This document shows, one piece after another, positions 58,146 to 64,000 of a stretch of DNA of 64,000 bases. Position numbers and translations under genes: made by a program. The number at the start of each line of letters is the position of its first letter. Within the stretch, counting starts at the first letter, position 1. The stretch is from NCBI RefSeq assembly GCF_900114035.1, contig NZ_FORP01000013.1, forward strand, positions 62,001 to 126,000, in the 5' to 3' direction. The notes under the pieces were generated by a model that was given only the letters and a program-made list of their open reading frames with translations, did no database searches and had not been told where the DNA came from. This DNA comes from Amycolatopsis sacchari. Its GTDB lineage: Bacteria; Actinomycetota; Actinomycetes; Mycobacteriales; Pseudonocardiaceae.

Positions 58146-58986
58146 ATTCCGGTTGCTGGCGGAGGGGATCGGTTTCACCGAGGGTCCCTTGTGGACTTCC
58201 CTCGGACGGCTGCTGGTGACCAGCGTCTCCCGGGGGCAGGTGCTGGAACTGGACCCGCGCGACGGCTCCGTGCTCCGGCGGATCGAGACCGGTGGTGGCC
58301 CCAACGGGCTGGCCGAGGACGAGCACGGTCGCGTGTGGGTGGCGCAGAACGGCGGCTCGGTGCGGCCCAGCAGCTCGTCCCGGCCGGTGGCCGCGGGTCT
58401 GCAGACCCTGTCCGGTGACACGGTGCTGGACGCGCTCGCCGCCGGCGTGCGTGCGCCCAACGACCTGGTGCGCGGGCCGGACGGGCGCATCTGGTTCACC
58501 GATCCCGGCAGCCCGCACGATCCGGTGCCCGGGCAGGTCTACGCGTACGAGCCGCGCACGGGCTTGCTCGAACGTGTCGCCGACGGGATCGACTTCCCCA
58601 ACGGGCTGGCCTTCGACCTGGCGGGACGGCGGCTGTACGTCGCCGCGACCCGTGCCCGCGCGATCCTGCGTTTCGACTGGGACGGCGCCGCACTGCGCCC
58701 GGCGGGCGTTTTCGCCCGGGTACCGGGAGGCCCGGACGGGCTGGCGTTCGACGCGGACGGTCGCCTGTACGCGGCGCTGCCCGACGCCGACCGGATCGCC
58801 GTGCTCCGCCCGGACGGCACCGGGGAGGACGCGATCCGCTTCCCCGGCGGTACCTTTCCCACGAACCTGTGCTTCGCCGGAGCCGGGCGGGAAACGCTCG
58901 TCGTCACCGCCGCGAAGGGTGGTCGGGTCCTGGCGCTCGACGGCGTCGCGACCGGACCGCGGCAGCTCGTGCCCGCCACGTCGTGA
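58138..58986 (+). CDS. SMP-30/gluconolactonase-family protein
   Basis: 282-residue six-bladed beta-propeller lactonase. Metal ligands are visible: Glu in FTEGPLWTS, Asn in RAPNDLVRG and FPNGLAFD, and Asp in GPDGLAFDAD. ATG 58138 overlaps the ligase gene by 8 bases, so it is the last gene of the rightward operon. Lactone hydrolysis of an intermediate is likely; together with the enol-lactonase-like hydrolase of the divergent operon it implies a lactone in the pathway. Confidence 0.9.
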   Translation: MREFRLLAEGIGFTEGPLWTSLGRLLVTSVSRGQVLELDPRDGSVLRRIETGGGPNGLAEDEHGRVWVAQNGGSVRPSSSSRPVAAGLQTLSGDTVLDALAAGVRAPNDLVRGPDGRIWFTDPGSPHDPVPGQVYAYEPRTGLLERVADGIDFPNGLAFDLAGRRLYVAATRARAILRFDWDGAALRPAGVFARVPGGPDGLAFDADGRLYAALPDADRIAVLRPDGTGEDAIRFPGGTFPTNLCFAGAGRETLVVTAAKGGRVLALDGVATGPRQLVPATS

Positions 58987-59014
58987 AACCGCGCCATCGC
59001 GTGGTTCCGCTACC

Positions 59015-59794
59015 TCACACCGCCTGCGCGGTCGGCAGGATGGTGATCTCGCTGAGGTTGACGTGCCGCGGCACCGACGCGATGAAGGCGATCGTCTCGG
59101 CCACGTCGGCCGGGCTGAGGCACTCGATGTCGCGGAGCAGGTCTGCCATGAGCTTGCTGGCGTCGGGATCGGTGACGTGGTCGGGCAGTTCGGTGTCGAC
59201 CATGCCCGGTTCGATCGCCGAGACGCGCACCATCTTGCGGCCCAGCTCCACCCTGGCCAGCCGGGTGAAGTGGCTCAGGTACGCCTTGGTGCCGGAGTAG
59301 ACGGAGAACTTCTCCAGGATCCGGGTGGCCGCGATCGAGGAGGTGGTGATCAGATCGGCGGGACCGCCCGCCGCCGCGGCGTCGACCAGCTGCGGCAGGA
59401 ACGCGCCGAGGACGTTCATCACGCCGGTGATGTTGAGGTCGATCTGGCGCTGCCAGTCGTCGACCTTGAGGTCCTCGATGGGCGAGATCAGCTGCACGCC
59501 GGCGTTGTTGACCACCAGGTCGACGCGGCCCAGCCGCTGCTGGACCTGCCCGGCCGCGGCGGTCACGGCGTCCCGGTCGGTGACGTCGAGGGGCAGCGCG
59601 AGCGCGGTGCCGCCGGCGGCGGTGATGCGTTCCGCGAGCGCGTCGAGGTTTTCCTTGCGCCGCGCGGCGATCGCGACCTTGGCGCCCAGTGCGGCGAGGC
59701 GTTCGGCGGTGGCGGCGCCGATGCCACTGCTGGCCCCGGTGATGGCGGCGACGCGGCCGGCGAGAGGTGTGTTGCCGATGATCTGGGACATCAT
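59015..59794 (-). CDS. Short-chain dehydrogenase/reductase (ydfG-like oxidoreductase)
   Basis: 259-residue classical SDR. ITGASSGIGAATAERLAALG is the cofactor motif, AARRKENLDAL gives NADP preference (Arg-Arg after the second strand), LVVNNAGVQ follows, then SSIAA and the Tyr-Lys pair in VYSGTKAYLSH. The C-terminal half with NLSEITILPTAQ is typical of YdfG/serine-dehydrogenase-like members. It converges on the SMP-30 gene, 28 bases apart, and has its own upstream region with a terminator of the neighbouring remnant. Confidence 0.9.
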   Translation of the reverse strand: MMSQIIGNTPLAGRVAAITGASSGIGAATAERLAALGAKVAIAARRKENLDALAERITAAGGTALALPLDVTDRDAVTAAAGQVQQRLGRVDLVVNNAGVQLISPIEDLKVDDWQRQIDLNITGVMNVLGAFLPQLVDAAAAGGPADLITTSSIAATRILEKFSVYSGTKAYLSHFTRLARVELGRKMVRVSAIEPGMVDTELPDHVTDPDASKLMADLLRDIECLSPADVAETIAFIASVPRHVNLSEITILPTAQAV

Positions 59795-59855
59795 GTTTTC
59801 CTTTCCCGGTAGGGGTTTCTGTTCGGCACCACCAAGAAACCAGTTCCGGGGGAGG

Positions 59856-59909
59856 AAAAGGGGGTCGAAAAGCGCCCCCGCTGTCGGGGGACAAGCTGAC
59901 CCCCCTTCA
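59856..59909 (-). terminator. Nested GC-rich hairpins with T-run (terminator)
   Basis: Read leftward from the stop of the remnant at 59907: an inner hairpin with a perfect six-pair stem (59875-59880 with 59885-59890, four-base loop) followed by CGCTTTTC, and an outer stem of about nine pairs (59898-59906 with 59858-59866) followed by TTTTCC. It looks like an intrinsic terminator of the broken regulator gene. Confidence 0.6.
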
Positions 59910-60185
59910 GGCGCTCAGCTCCCGCGCCCACAGGCGTGCGGCGGCCTGGTCGAGACCACGGGAAAGCTGCCGCCGGTACGTGCTGAACGACAGGCCGAGC
60001 CGCCGTGCCGCTCGTCCTCCTAGCCGTACTCGGTCACGGCCCGCGGGTTGGCGGCCAGCTCCGCGGGGCGGTGCAGGCACTTGTACGCGTCGCGGACGGC
60101 GGCGGCGAACTCCTCACGCGAAAGGACGGTGGCCCCTGCCGCGCGCTCGCGGACCGTGGATTTCCAGTGGACGCCCGCGTTGTTG
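59907..60185 (-). pseudogene. Remnant of an actinobacterial AAA/winged-helix-type regulator, C-terminal pieces joined by a deletion
   Basis: Two pieces lie in leftward order. The first (about 60185-60021) reads LSREEFAAAVRDAYKCLHRP and then AELAANPRAV, ending at a TAG near 60021. The second (about 60017-59907) reads AARRLGLSFSTYRRQLSRG and DQAAARLWARELSA with stop TGA. In intact relatives these blocks are separated by roughly 60 residues and the last one is a helix-turn-helix end. The order and spacing fit a deletion at about 60020. The N-terminal part is missing too; its place is taken by a truncated SDR on the other strand. Confidence 0.6.
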
Positions 60186-60599
60186 AACACCAAAGGTGTG
60201 TTCCTGTCGATGAAGTACGAGATCGCCCACATGCGTGCCGCGGGCGGTGGCGCCATCGTCAACACGGCCTCGATCGCCGGGCTGATCGCCGATCCGGGCA
60301 TGTCGCCCTACGTCGCGGCGAAGCACGGGGTGGTGGGCCTGACCAAGGCCGCGGCGATCGACTACGCCACGGAGGGGATCAGGGTCAACGCGGTCGCGCC
60401 GGGCCTGGTGCGCACCCCGATGACGCAGGGCTGGCTCGACGACCCGGAGATGCGGGAGACCGTGCTCGCCGGTTCGCGGATGGGGCGTGCCGCGGACCCG
60501 GAGGAGATCGCCGGGGTCGTGCTGTACCTCGCCTCACCGCTCGCGTCGTTCGTCACGGGCGCGGTGTTCACAGTGGACGGTGGGCAGACCGCTCATTGA
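60186..60599 (+). pseudogene. C-terminal half of a short-chain dehydrogenase/reductase
   Basis: From about 60186 the frame gives NTKGVFLSMKYEIAHMRAAG, IVNTASIAGLIADPG with the Ser, SPYVAAKHGVVGLTKAA (Tyr-Lys) and VAPGLVRTPM, ending FTVDGGQTAH. The N-terminal 110 residues or so with the cofactor-binding loop are absent: upstream sequence is a shadow of the regulator remnant on the opposite strand. The homology begins exactly where that remnant ends, so this is a deletion or rearrangement junction and the product would lack NAD(P) binding. Confidence 0.75.
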
Positions 60600-60616
60600 C
60601 CGCCGGGGCCTCTTGC

Positions 60617-61573
60617 TCAGCCGAGCCGGGCGTGCAATTCGTGGCAACCGGTGACCCCGGTCTTGCGGTAGATCGACCGGAGGTGGTCGTGCACGGTGTG
60701 CAGGGAGAGGTTCAGCCTGCGGGCGATCTGCTTGGCCGGCAGTCCGGCCGTGACCTGGCGGACGACGCCGAGCTCCGCCGGGGACGCGCCGTACCACGCC
60801 GCCAGCACGGGCAGCAGGAGCTCGCCGCGTGCGGGCTCGATGGTCACGCCCACCGCGGCGGAACCGTCCGGTTCGAGCGGTTCCGCGTGCACCGCCAGCC
60901 ACCCGTCCGGTGTCGGCAGCCGGCTCACCGTGTGCCGGCCCGCTTGACGGGTGAGGTGGACCGAGTTCCAGAGCACGCTGACCAGCCGCCGGTCGTCCAC
61001 GGCGGAGTTGTCCGGCCACAGCACGCGGAGGGTGTCCCGGGCGGTCGGCGTGATCCCGAGGAGTGTGTGGTCCGTCCCGACGGTGACCACACCCGGCGCC
61101 GTCGGGGGCGGCGGGGGCAGTGAGGTGCCGGCGATGAACCGCCGCAGGGCTTGCGCCACCGGCCCGGAGAGGGCAGCCGCACGAGCCACCTCGTCGCCGC
61201 TGAACGGGCACGCGCCGGTGCGGACCAGGGTGAGTGCGCCGAGGGTGTGGCGACGATCGGCCAGCCTCGTGATCAGCCGGTGTGGCCGCTCGCAGACCCG
61301 GGGCCCGGCCGGCTCGGCCGAGCCGGTTCCGTACCAGTACAGCGGGGTGTCGATCCGGCACACCCGGCCGATGAGTTCGGCGAGGTAGGCCTGGTCGGCC
61401 AGCCAGAAGCAAATCGCGCCGGTCACCGGGTCCTGACCACTGATCAAATAGGAATCGTGCGGTATCCAGTGCCGGACCAGCCCGGGCACCTCCTCCGCGA
61501 ATTCCTTCGCGCTGCTCGCCTCGCAGGCCGCCAGCAGCATGGCACGACCGGTCGCCCCCAGTTCATCTTTCAC
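60617..61573 (-). CDS. LuxR-family regulator (C-terminal NarL-type helix-turn-helix)
   Basis: 318-residue regulator with a GerE/LuxR helix-turn-helix in the last 65 residues (PAELGVVRQVTAGLPAKQIA and LNLSLHTVHDHLRSIYRK). The first 200 residues resemble a GAF/PAS-like sensory region (WIPHDSYLISG; YWYGTGSAEPAGPRV) without visible heme or phosphoacceptor motifs. It is divergent from the three-gene cassette starting at 61686, with an inverted repeat in the 112-base gap, and is therefore its likely regulator. The signal is unknown. Confidence 0.88.
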   Translation of the reverse strand: MKDELGATGRAMLLAACEASSAKEFAEEVPGLVRHWIPHDSYLISGQDPVTGAICFWLADQAYLAELIGRVCRIDTPLYWYGTGSAEPAGPRVCERPHRLITRLADRRHTLGALTLVRTGACPFSGDEVARAAALSGPVAQALRRFIAGTSLPPPPPTAPGVVTVGTDHTLLGITPTARDTLRVLWPDNSAVDDRRLVSVLWNSVHLTRQAGRHTVSRLPTPDGWLAVHAEPLEPDGSAAVGVTIEPARGELLLPVLAAWYGASPAELGVVRQVTAGLPAKQIARRLNLSLHTVHDHLRSIYRKTGVTGCHELHARLG

Positions 61574-61626
61574 AGCATCCAGTATCGCCGTGTCAACCCC
61601 TCATGTCTCGGGATTTCCCTGACGCA

Positions 61627-61655
61627 CCGGAAAGGAAAGACTCGGCTCGTTCCGG
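61627..61655. promoter_or_regulatory. Inverted repeat between LuxR gene and the three-gene cassette
   Basis: CCGGAA-N17-TTCCGG, perfect 6-base arms with centres 23 bases apart, in the divergent gap. It is a candidate operator for the LuxR-type protein. Confidence 0.35.
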
Positions 61656-61685
61656 ATTTCTGCCCGGATGGGCGAGGGGGTTGTG

Positions 61686-62450
61686 ATGACGGACTTCACG
61701 GCGCGGCTGTTCGAAGATCGCGCACTGCGGACGGTCGTGAAGCCTTCGTTTCCAGTGGTCGAGGTTCCGCCCGATGCTGGCGGAACGGCCCTGGGCGGAC
61801 TGTTACCGCCGACTGGGTCCGTCGTGGTGTATTTCGGCGATCCCACGGCACCGGCCTGGCGGGACCTCCGCGACGCGGTCACGCGGCAGGACTGGGAAAA
61901 GCTGCGTGACTCGACGGCGAGCCGGGTGGCGAAGGGCTGGACCGACGACGACGTACTCGCCAGCCCGGTGTATTTCGACGTGCGTTGTGCGGGCAGAACC
62001 TTGATCCAGCAAATGGCGCTTCTCGCGGGCCACCCGTACGGCACGCTGACGTTTCCCTACACCGGCGGGCTGATCGAGGACACCGACTTCGAGATCGTCG
62101 AATACCACCGGACCCGGGACGTGTCCTCCTTGGGTTATGTTTTCGCGCGCCGGGCGCCTGAGCTGACGCCGCTGGAACAACGGCTGGTCGCCACGCTCGG
62201 CCCGGATCTGCGGGAGCTCAATGTCGGACCGCACCTGCCGTGCCAGACGACGACGTTCGACCAGGTGTGCGAGGTGGTCGAACAAGCGGCTCGCGCGGAG
62301 CTGACCCGCAGGCACGGTTGTGTCGACGCCGAGGGCCCGGCCAAGAGGCTGCCCGACGATCTCGTCGAGGCGATCGCCGGCCAGCCAGGCGAGCCTGCCG
62401 TACCGGTGGCCGAACTGCTCGCCATCCGGCGCCGGATCCTCGGCGGCTGA
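61686..62450 (+). CDS. Hypothetical protein, first gene of the LuxR-linked cassette
   Basis: 254 residues from ATG 61686 (GAGGGGG six bases upstream); an in-frame start at 61668 is less well placed. No signal peptide, no membrane segment and no domain that I recognise. Features are an N-terminal FTARLFEDRALRTVV stretch, a central VYFDVRCAGRTLIQQMALLAG and HPYGTLTFPYTGGLIEDTDFE, and a helical C-terminus ending LAIRRRILGG. Codon 40 is TTA (61803-61805), a rare leucine codon that in streptomycetes ties translation to bldA tRNA. The 22-base gap to the next gene suggests one operon. Confidence 0.75.
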   Translation: MTDFTARLFEDRALRTVVKPSFPVVEVPPDAGGTALGGLLPPTGSVVVYFGDPTAPAWRDLRDAVTRQDWEKLRDSTASRVAKGWTDDDVLASPVYFDVRCAGRTLIQQMALLAGHPYGTLTFPYTGGLIEDTDFEIVEYHRTRDVSSLGYVFARRAPELTPLEQRLVATLGPDLRELNVGPHLPCQTTTFDQVCEVVEQAARAELTRRHGCVDAEGPAKRLPDDLVEAIAGQPGEPAVPVAELLAIRRRILGG

Positions 62451-62472
62451 CCGGGTTCCGCGGGAGGAACGG

Positions 62473-63027
62473 ATGATTTCCTGCCTGGTTGCCGCTCTGC
62501 CGGGCGGCTGGCTGCTGCTCACCGTGCTCGCGGCCTTGCCCCGCGTGGGCCCGGTGCTCCGGCTCCGGCTGCCGCGCTGGCTCTCCCCGCTGGTCCCGAC
62601 CTGGACGTTCTTCGCCCCGCACCCCGGGACGGTCGACCACGTGCTCTGCTACCGCGACCGGCTGGCCAACGGCACGGTCAGCGCGCTGCGGGAAGTGTGG
62701 CCGGCGGGCAGGCCGAGGGGGCGGGCGGGCAAGGCCGTGGACGACGCCGTTTCGCTGCTGATCCAGGCGAACGGCGTCATCGAGCGTGCCCGGCTGGCGG
62801 GCACGCTGACCCCGGCCGAGGTGGAGACCCGGCGAGCGGGCCTGCTGATCAGCACGTCGTACCTGCTGCTGCTCACCGCGGCGTCGCGCGTCCCGCACGA
62901 CGCGACCGCGGTCGGTGTCCAGTTCTGTGTCGTCGCCACGAGCCGGCGGGACGAACCACCCCGGCTGGTGTACGCGTCGGCAGTCCACCAAGTCGATGCG
63001 CGTCCGCGGTGGGCGGGTGTGTCATGA
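62473..63027 (+). CDS. Hypothetical protein with N-terminal membrane anchor and FFAPHPG motif
   Basis: 184 residues; ATG 62473 behind GGGAGGAA. One N-terminal hydrophobic segment (about residues 3-24, ALPGGWLLLTVLAALP) is followed by PTWTFFAPHPGTVDH and VLCYRDRLANG. The FFxPxP pattern followed by a Y-RD strand recalls proteins found beside HTTM-type membrane proteins, including SdpA-like proteins, but this is pattern resemblance only. A second hydrophobic stretch near 125 (LLISTSYLLLLTAAS) may be amphipathic. It overlaps the HTTM-like gene by 4 bases, so the two products probably work together. Confidence 0.7.
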   Translation: MISCLVAALPGGWLLLTVLAALPRVGPVLRLRLPRWLSPLVPTWTFFAPHPGTVDHVLCYRDRLANGTVSALREVWPAGRPRGRAGKAVDDAVSLLIQANGVIERARLAGTLTPAEVETRRAGLLISTSYLLLLTAASRVPHDATAVGVQFCVVATSRRDEPPRLVYASAVHQVDARPRWAGVS

Positions 63028-63812
63028 CCGAGTACGAGGCCGCACGCCTGGTGCTGGCCGTCAGCGGTATCGGGCTGGCCTGGACGGCCCTCCGGGACCT
63101 GCGGACCGGCGGTGAATTCACCGGCCGTGGCGTCCTGTCCTGGGATCTCGTGGGTGTCGGCCGGTTACGCCGCCTGCCGTGGCTCGGCCGGTTGATGGGC
63201 TGGCCCGGTCACCGGCTGGTGCTGGCGGCGCAGCTGGTGGCCGGGCTCGCCGCCCCGGTCGTGGCGGCGAGCCCGGGTGCCGGCTCCGCGGTGGTGGCGT
63301 GCGTGCTGCTCACGACCGTGCTGCTCACCGTGGAGCGCACCGGGTACGGGCTCGACGGGGCGGATCAGATGGTCGTGCTGGACCTGATCGCGGCGGCGGG
63401 GACGCTCGTCGTCGGTGGCGTGATCGGCCGGCTGCTGCTGGCCTTCCTCAGCGCCCAGCTGCTGCTCAGCTACACGATCTCCGGCGCGGCCAAGCTGGTC
63501 TCACCGGTGTGGCGCGACGGGAGCTGCCTGGCACTGATCCTGTCGACCGACTCGTACGGCTCGCCCCGCCTGGCCGCGACGTTGCGGGCACGGCCCGCAC
63601 TGGCGCTGGCCATGGCGTGGTTCGTCATCGTGCTCGAGGTGACCTTCGCCGGGACGCTCGTGTTGCCCGCGCCTGCCCTGTGGTGCGTCCTGGCGGCTGC
63701 CTTCGCGCTCCACCTGGGCATCGCCGTCACGATGGGGCTCGTCAACTTCCTGTTCGCCTTCACCGCCGCCTATCCGGCGTTGACGTACACCATCTCCGCG
63801 TACCTGCACTGA
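63024..63812 (+). CDS. HTTM-like polytopic membrane protein
   Basis: 262 residues, ATG 63024 overlapping the previous stop (ATGA). Six to seven predicted membrane segments: about 9-22, 66-85, 90-103, 117-135, 138-158 and 195-250. The segment LAFLSAQLLLSYTISGAAKL followed by VSPVWRDGSCL is the type of Tyr-x-x-SGxxKL-WRDG motif of HTTM (vitamin-K-dependent-carboxylase-like, SdpB-like) proteins. Codon 48 is TTA (63165-63167), the second TTA codon in the cassette. HTTM proteins in toxin systems take part in maturation or export; here no toxin gene is seen. Confidence 0.75.
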   Translation: MTEYEAARLVLAVSGIGLAWTALRDLRTGGEFTGRGVLSWDLVGVGRLRRLPWLGRLMGWPGHRLVLAAQLVAGLAAPVVAASPGAGSAVVACVLLTTVLLTVERTGYGLDGADQMVVLDLIAAAGTLVVGGVIGRLLLAFLSAQLLLSYTISGAAKLVSPVWRDGSCLALILSTDSYGSPRLAATLRARPALALAMAWFVIVLEVTFAGTLVLPAPALWCVLAAAFALHLGIAVTMGLVNFLFAFTAAYPALTYTISAYLH

Positions 63813-63818
63813 ACCCCG

Positions 63819-64000
63819 TCAGCCGTCCGAGCGACGGCGCCGGAGCGTGAACCGCTCGAAAACCGAAAGTTCTCCTGAGGGCTTGTTGACGTTGTAGTAC
63901 GTGACGTACATCGAGGTGGTGTCCCCGGGGTGCCGGCCGGGGTCGACGGTGAAGGCTGCGAAGCCGTACGGGTGCTCCAGGTCGCGCACGGCGCTCCAGA
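63819..64000 (-). CDS. C-terminal end of an unidentified protein, 5' partial (probably metallophosphoesterase-like)
   Basis: Leftward frame with stop TGA at 63821-63819, open to the right edge (60 codons). It reads WSAVRDLEHPYGFAAFTVDP, then DTTSMYVTYYNVNKPSGEL and FERFTLRRRRSDG. Such a beta-rich end (strand YGFAAFTVDPG, YVTYY, FERFTLRR) resembles the C-terminus of secreted metallophosphoesterase/purple-acid-phosphatase-like proteins of actinomycetes, but the catalytic part is outside the window. It converges on the HTTM-like gene, 6 bases apart. Confidence 0.55.
   Translation of the reverse strand, partial: WSAVRDLEHPYGFAAFTVDPGRHPGDTTSMYVTYYNVNKPSGELSVFERFTLRRRRSDG

Noticed and set aside
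43350-58986. Cholesterol catabolism cluster
   Set aside because: Thiolase/DUF35 and racemase genes fit sterol side-chain degradation, but ring-cleavage genes (kstD, hsa, ksh types), acyl-CoA dehydrogenase pairs and Mce transport are absent, so the label would be too specific.
58983-59014. Short hairpin between SMP-30 and SDR genes as bidirectional terminator
   Set aside because: Arms are imperfect and no T-run follows on either strand; too weak to list.
1-64000. CRISPR arrays, tRNA or rRNA genes, transposase or integrase genes, att-like repeats
   Set aside because: No regularly spaced repeats, no cloverleaf-like element with CCA-proximal motifs, and no transposase or recombinase domain among the translated frames.

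Overview
The window is about 64 kb of very GC-rich DNA (roughly 72 percent by eye). GTG starts, 4-base ATGA/GTGA gene overlaps and rare TTA codons are common. The gene content (TetR, GntR, LysR, MarR and AraC regulators beside catabolic operons, an NDMA-type alcohol dehydrogenase, thiolase/DUF35 pairs, a CGNR zinc finger, an FtsX-type exporter) points to a soil actinomycete, most likely of the Pseudonocardiaceae (Amycolatopsis-like). That placement is an inference. I see no rRNA or tRNA gene, no CRISPR array, no insertion sequence and no prophage. The region reads as a chromosomal accessory arm full of peripheral catabolism.

Layout. 1-2.2 kb: 3' end of a GH15 glucosidase and a VOC protein. 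2.3-8.2 kb: leftward five-gene peptide/nickel-type ABC importer operon (permease, lipoprotein, permease, two ATPases). 8.5-13.7 kb: a quinone oxidoreductase with an internal deletion, a TetR regulator, a CPA1 cation/proton antiporter, a SnoaL-like protein and a Tat-exported lipase-like hydrolase. 13.7-21.7 kb: leftward operon for an organic acid or alcohol (CaiB CoA-transferase, MFS, Zn-alcohol dehydrogenase, aldehyde dehydrogenase, CitE-like lyase, 2-hydroxyacid dehydrogenase, GntR), apparently read from a leaderless promoter. 21.7-23.9 kb: divergent LysR/MFS pair. 23.9-30.3 kb: leftward operon of two metallo-beta-lactamase-fold hydrolases, MFS, acyl-CoA synthetase and a fumarylacetoacetate-hydrolase-family enzyme, with a divergent TetR gene and two matching palindromes placed on the promoter. 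30.3-33.0 kb: CGNR regulator, alpha/beta hydrolase, and decayed lipase and GntR remnants. 33.0-38.7 kb: amidohydrolase/LysR pair and a MarR-linked oxidoreductase operon whose first gene is a frameshifted FMN-reductase/SnoaL chimera. 38.7-43.3 kb: FtsX-type ABC exporter, MBL hydrolase, AraC regulator.

43.3-59.0 kb is one large catabolic locus. A leftward six-gene operon (aldehyde dehydrogenase, NDMA-dependent alcohol dehydrogenase, two MFS carriers, alpha/beta hydrolase, SDR) faces a rightward set (DUF35, thiolase, degenerate SDR, SDR, alpha-methylacyl-CoA racemase, GntR; then thiolase-like aldolase, DUF35, acyl-CoA ligase, SMP-30 lactonase). Elements containing TTGATA recur in front of all four transcription units, so the GntR protein probably controls the locus. 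The parts suggest uptake of a branched (2-methyl) alcohol or acid, oxidation to the acid, CoA activation, racemisation and carbon-carbon cleavage. Acyl-CoA dehydrogenase and enoyl-CoA hydratase genes are not in the window.

59.0-64.0 kb: an SDR, two facing gene remnants with a surviving terminator, a LuxR-type regulator, and a divergent three-gene cassette (unknown cytosolic protein, small membrane-anchored protein with an FFAPHPG motif, HTTM-like membrane protein). Two of its genes carry in-frame TTA codons. This cassette is the least explained unit of the window. The last 182 bases are the 3' end of a leftward gene.
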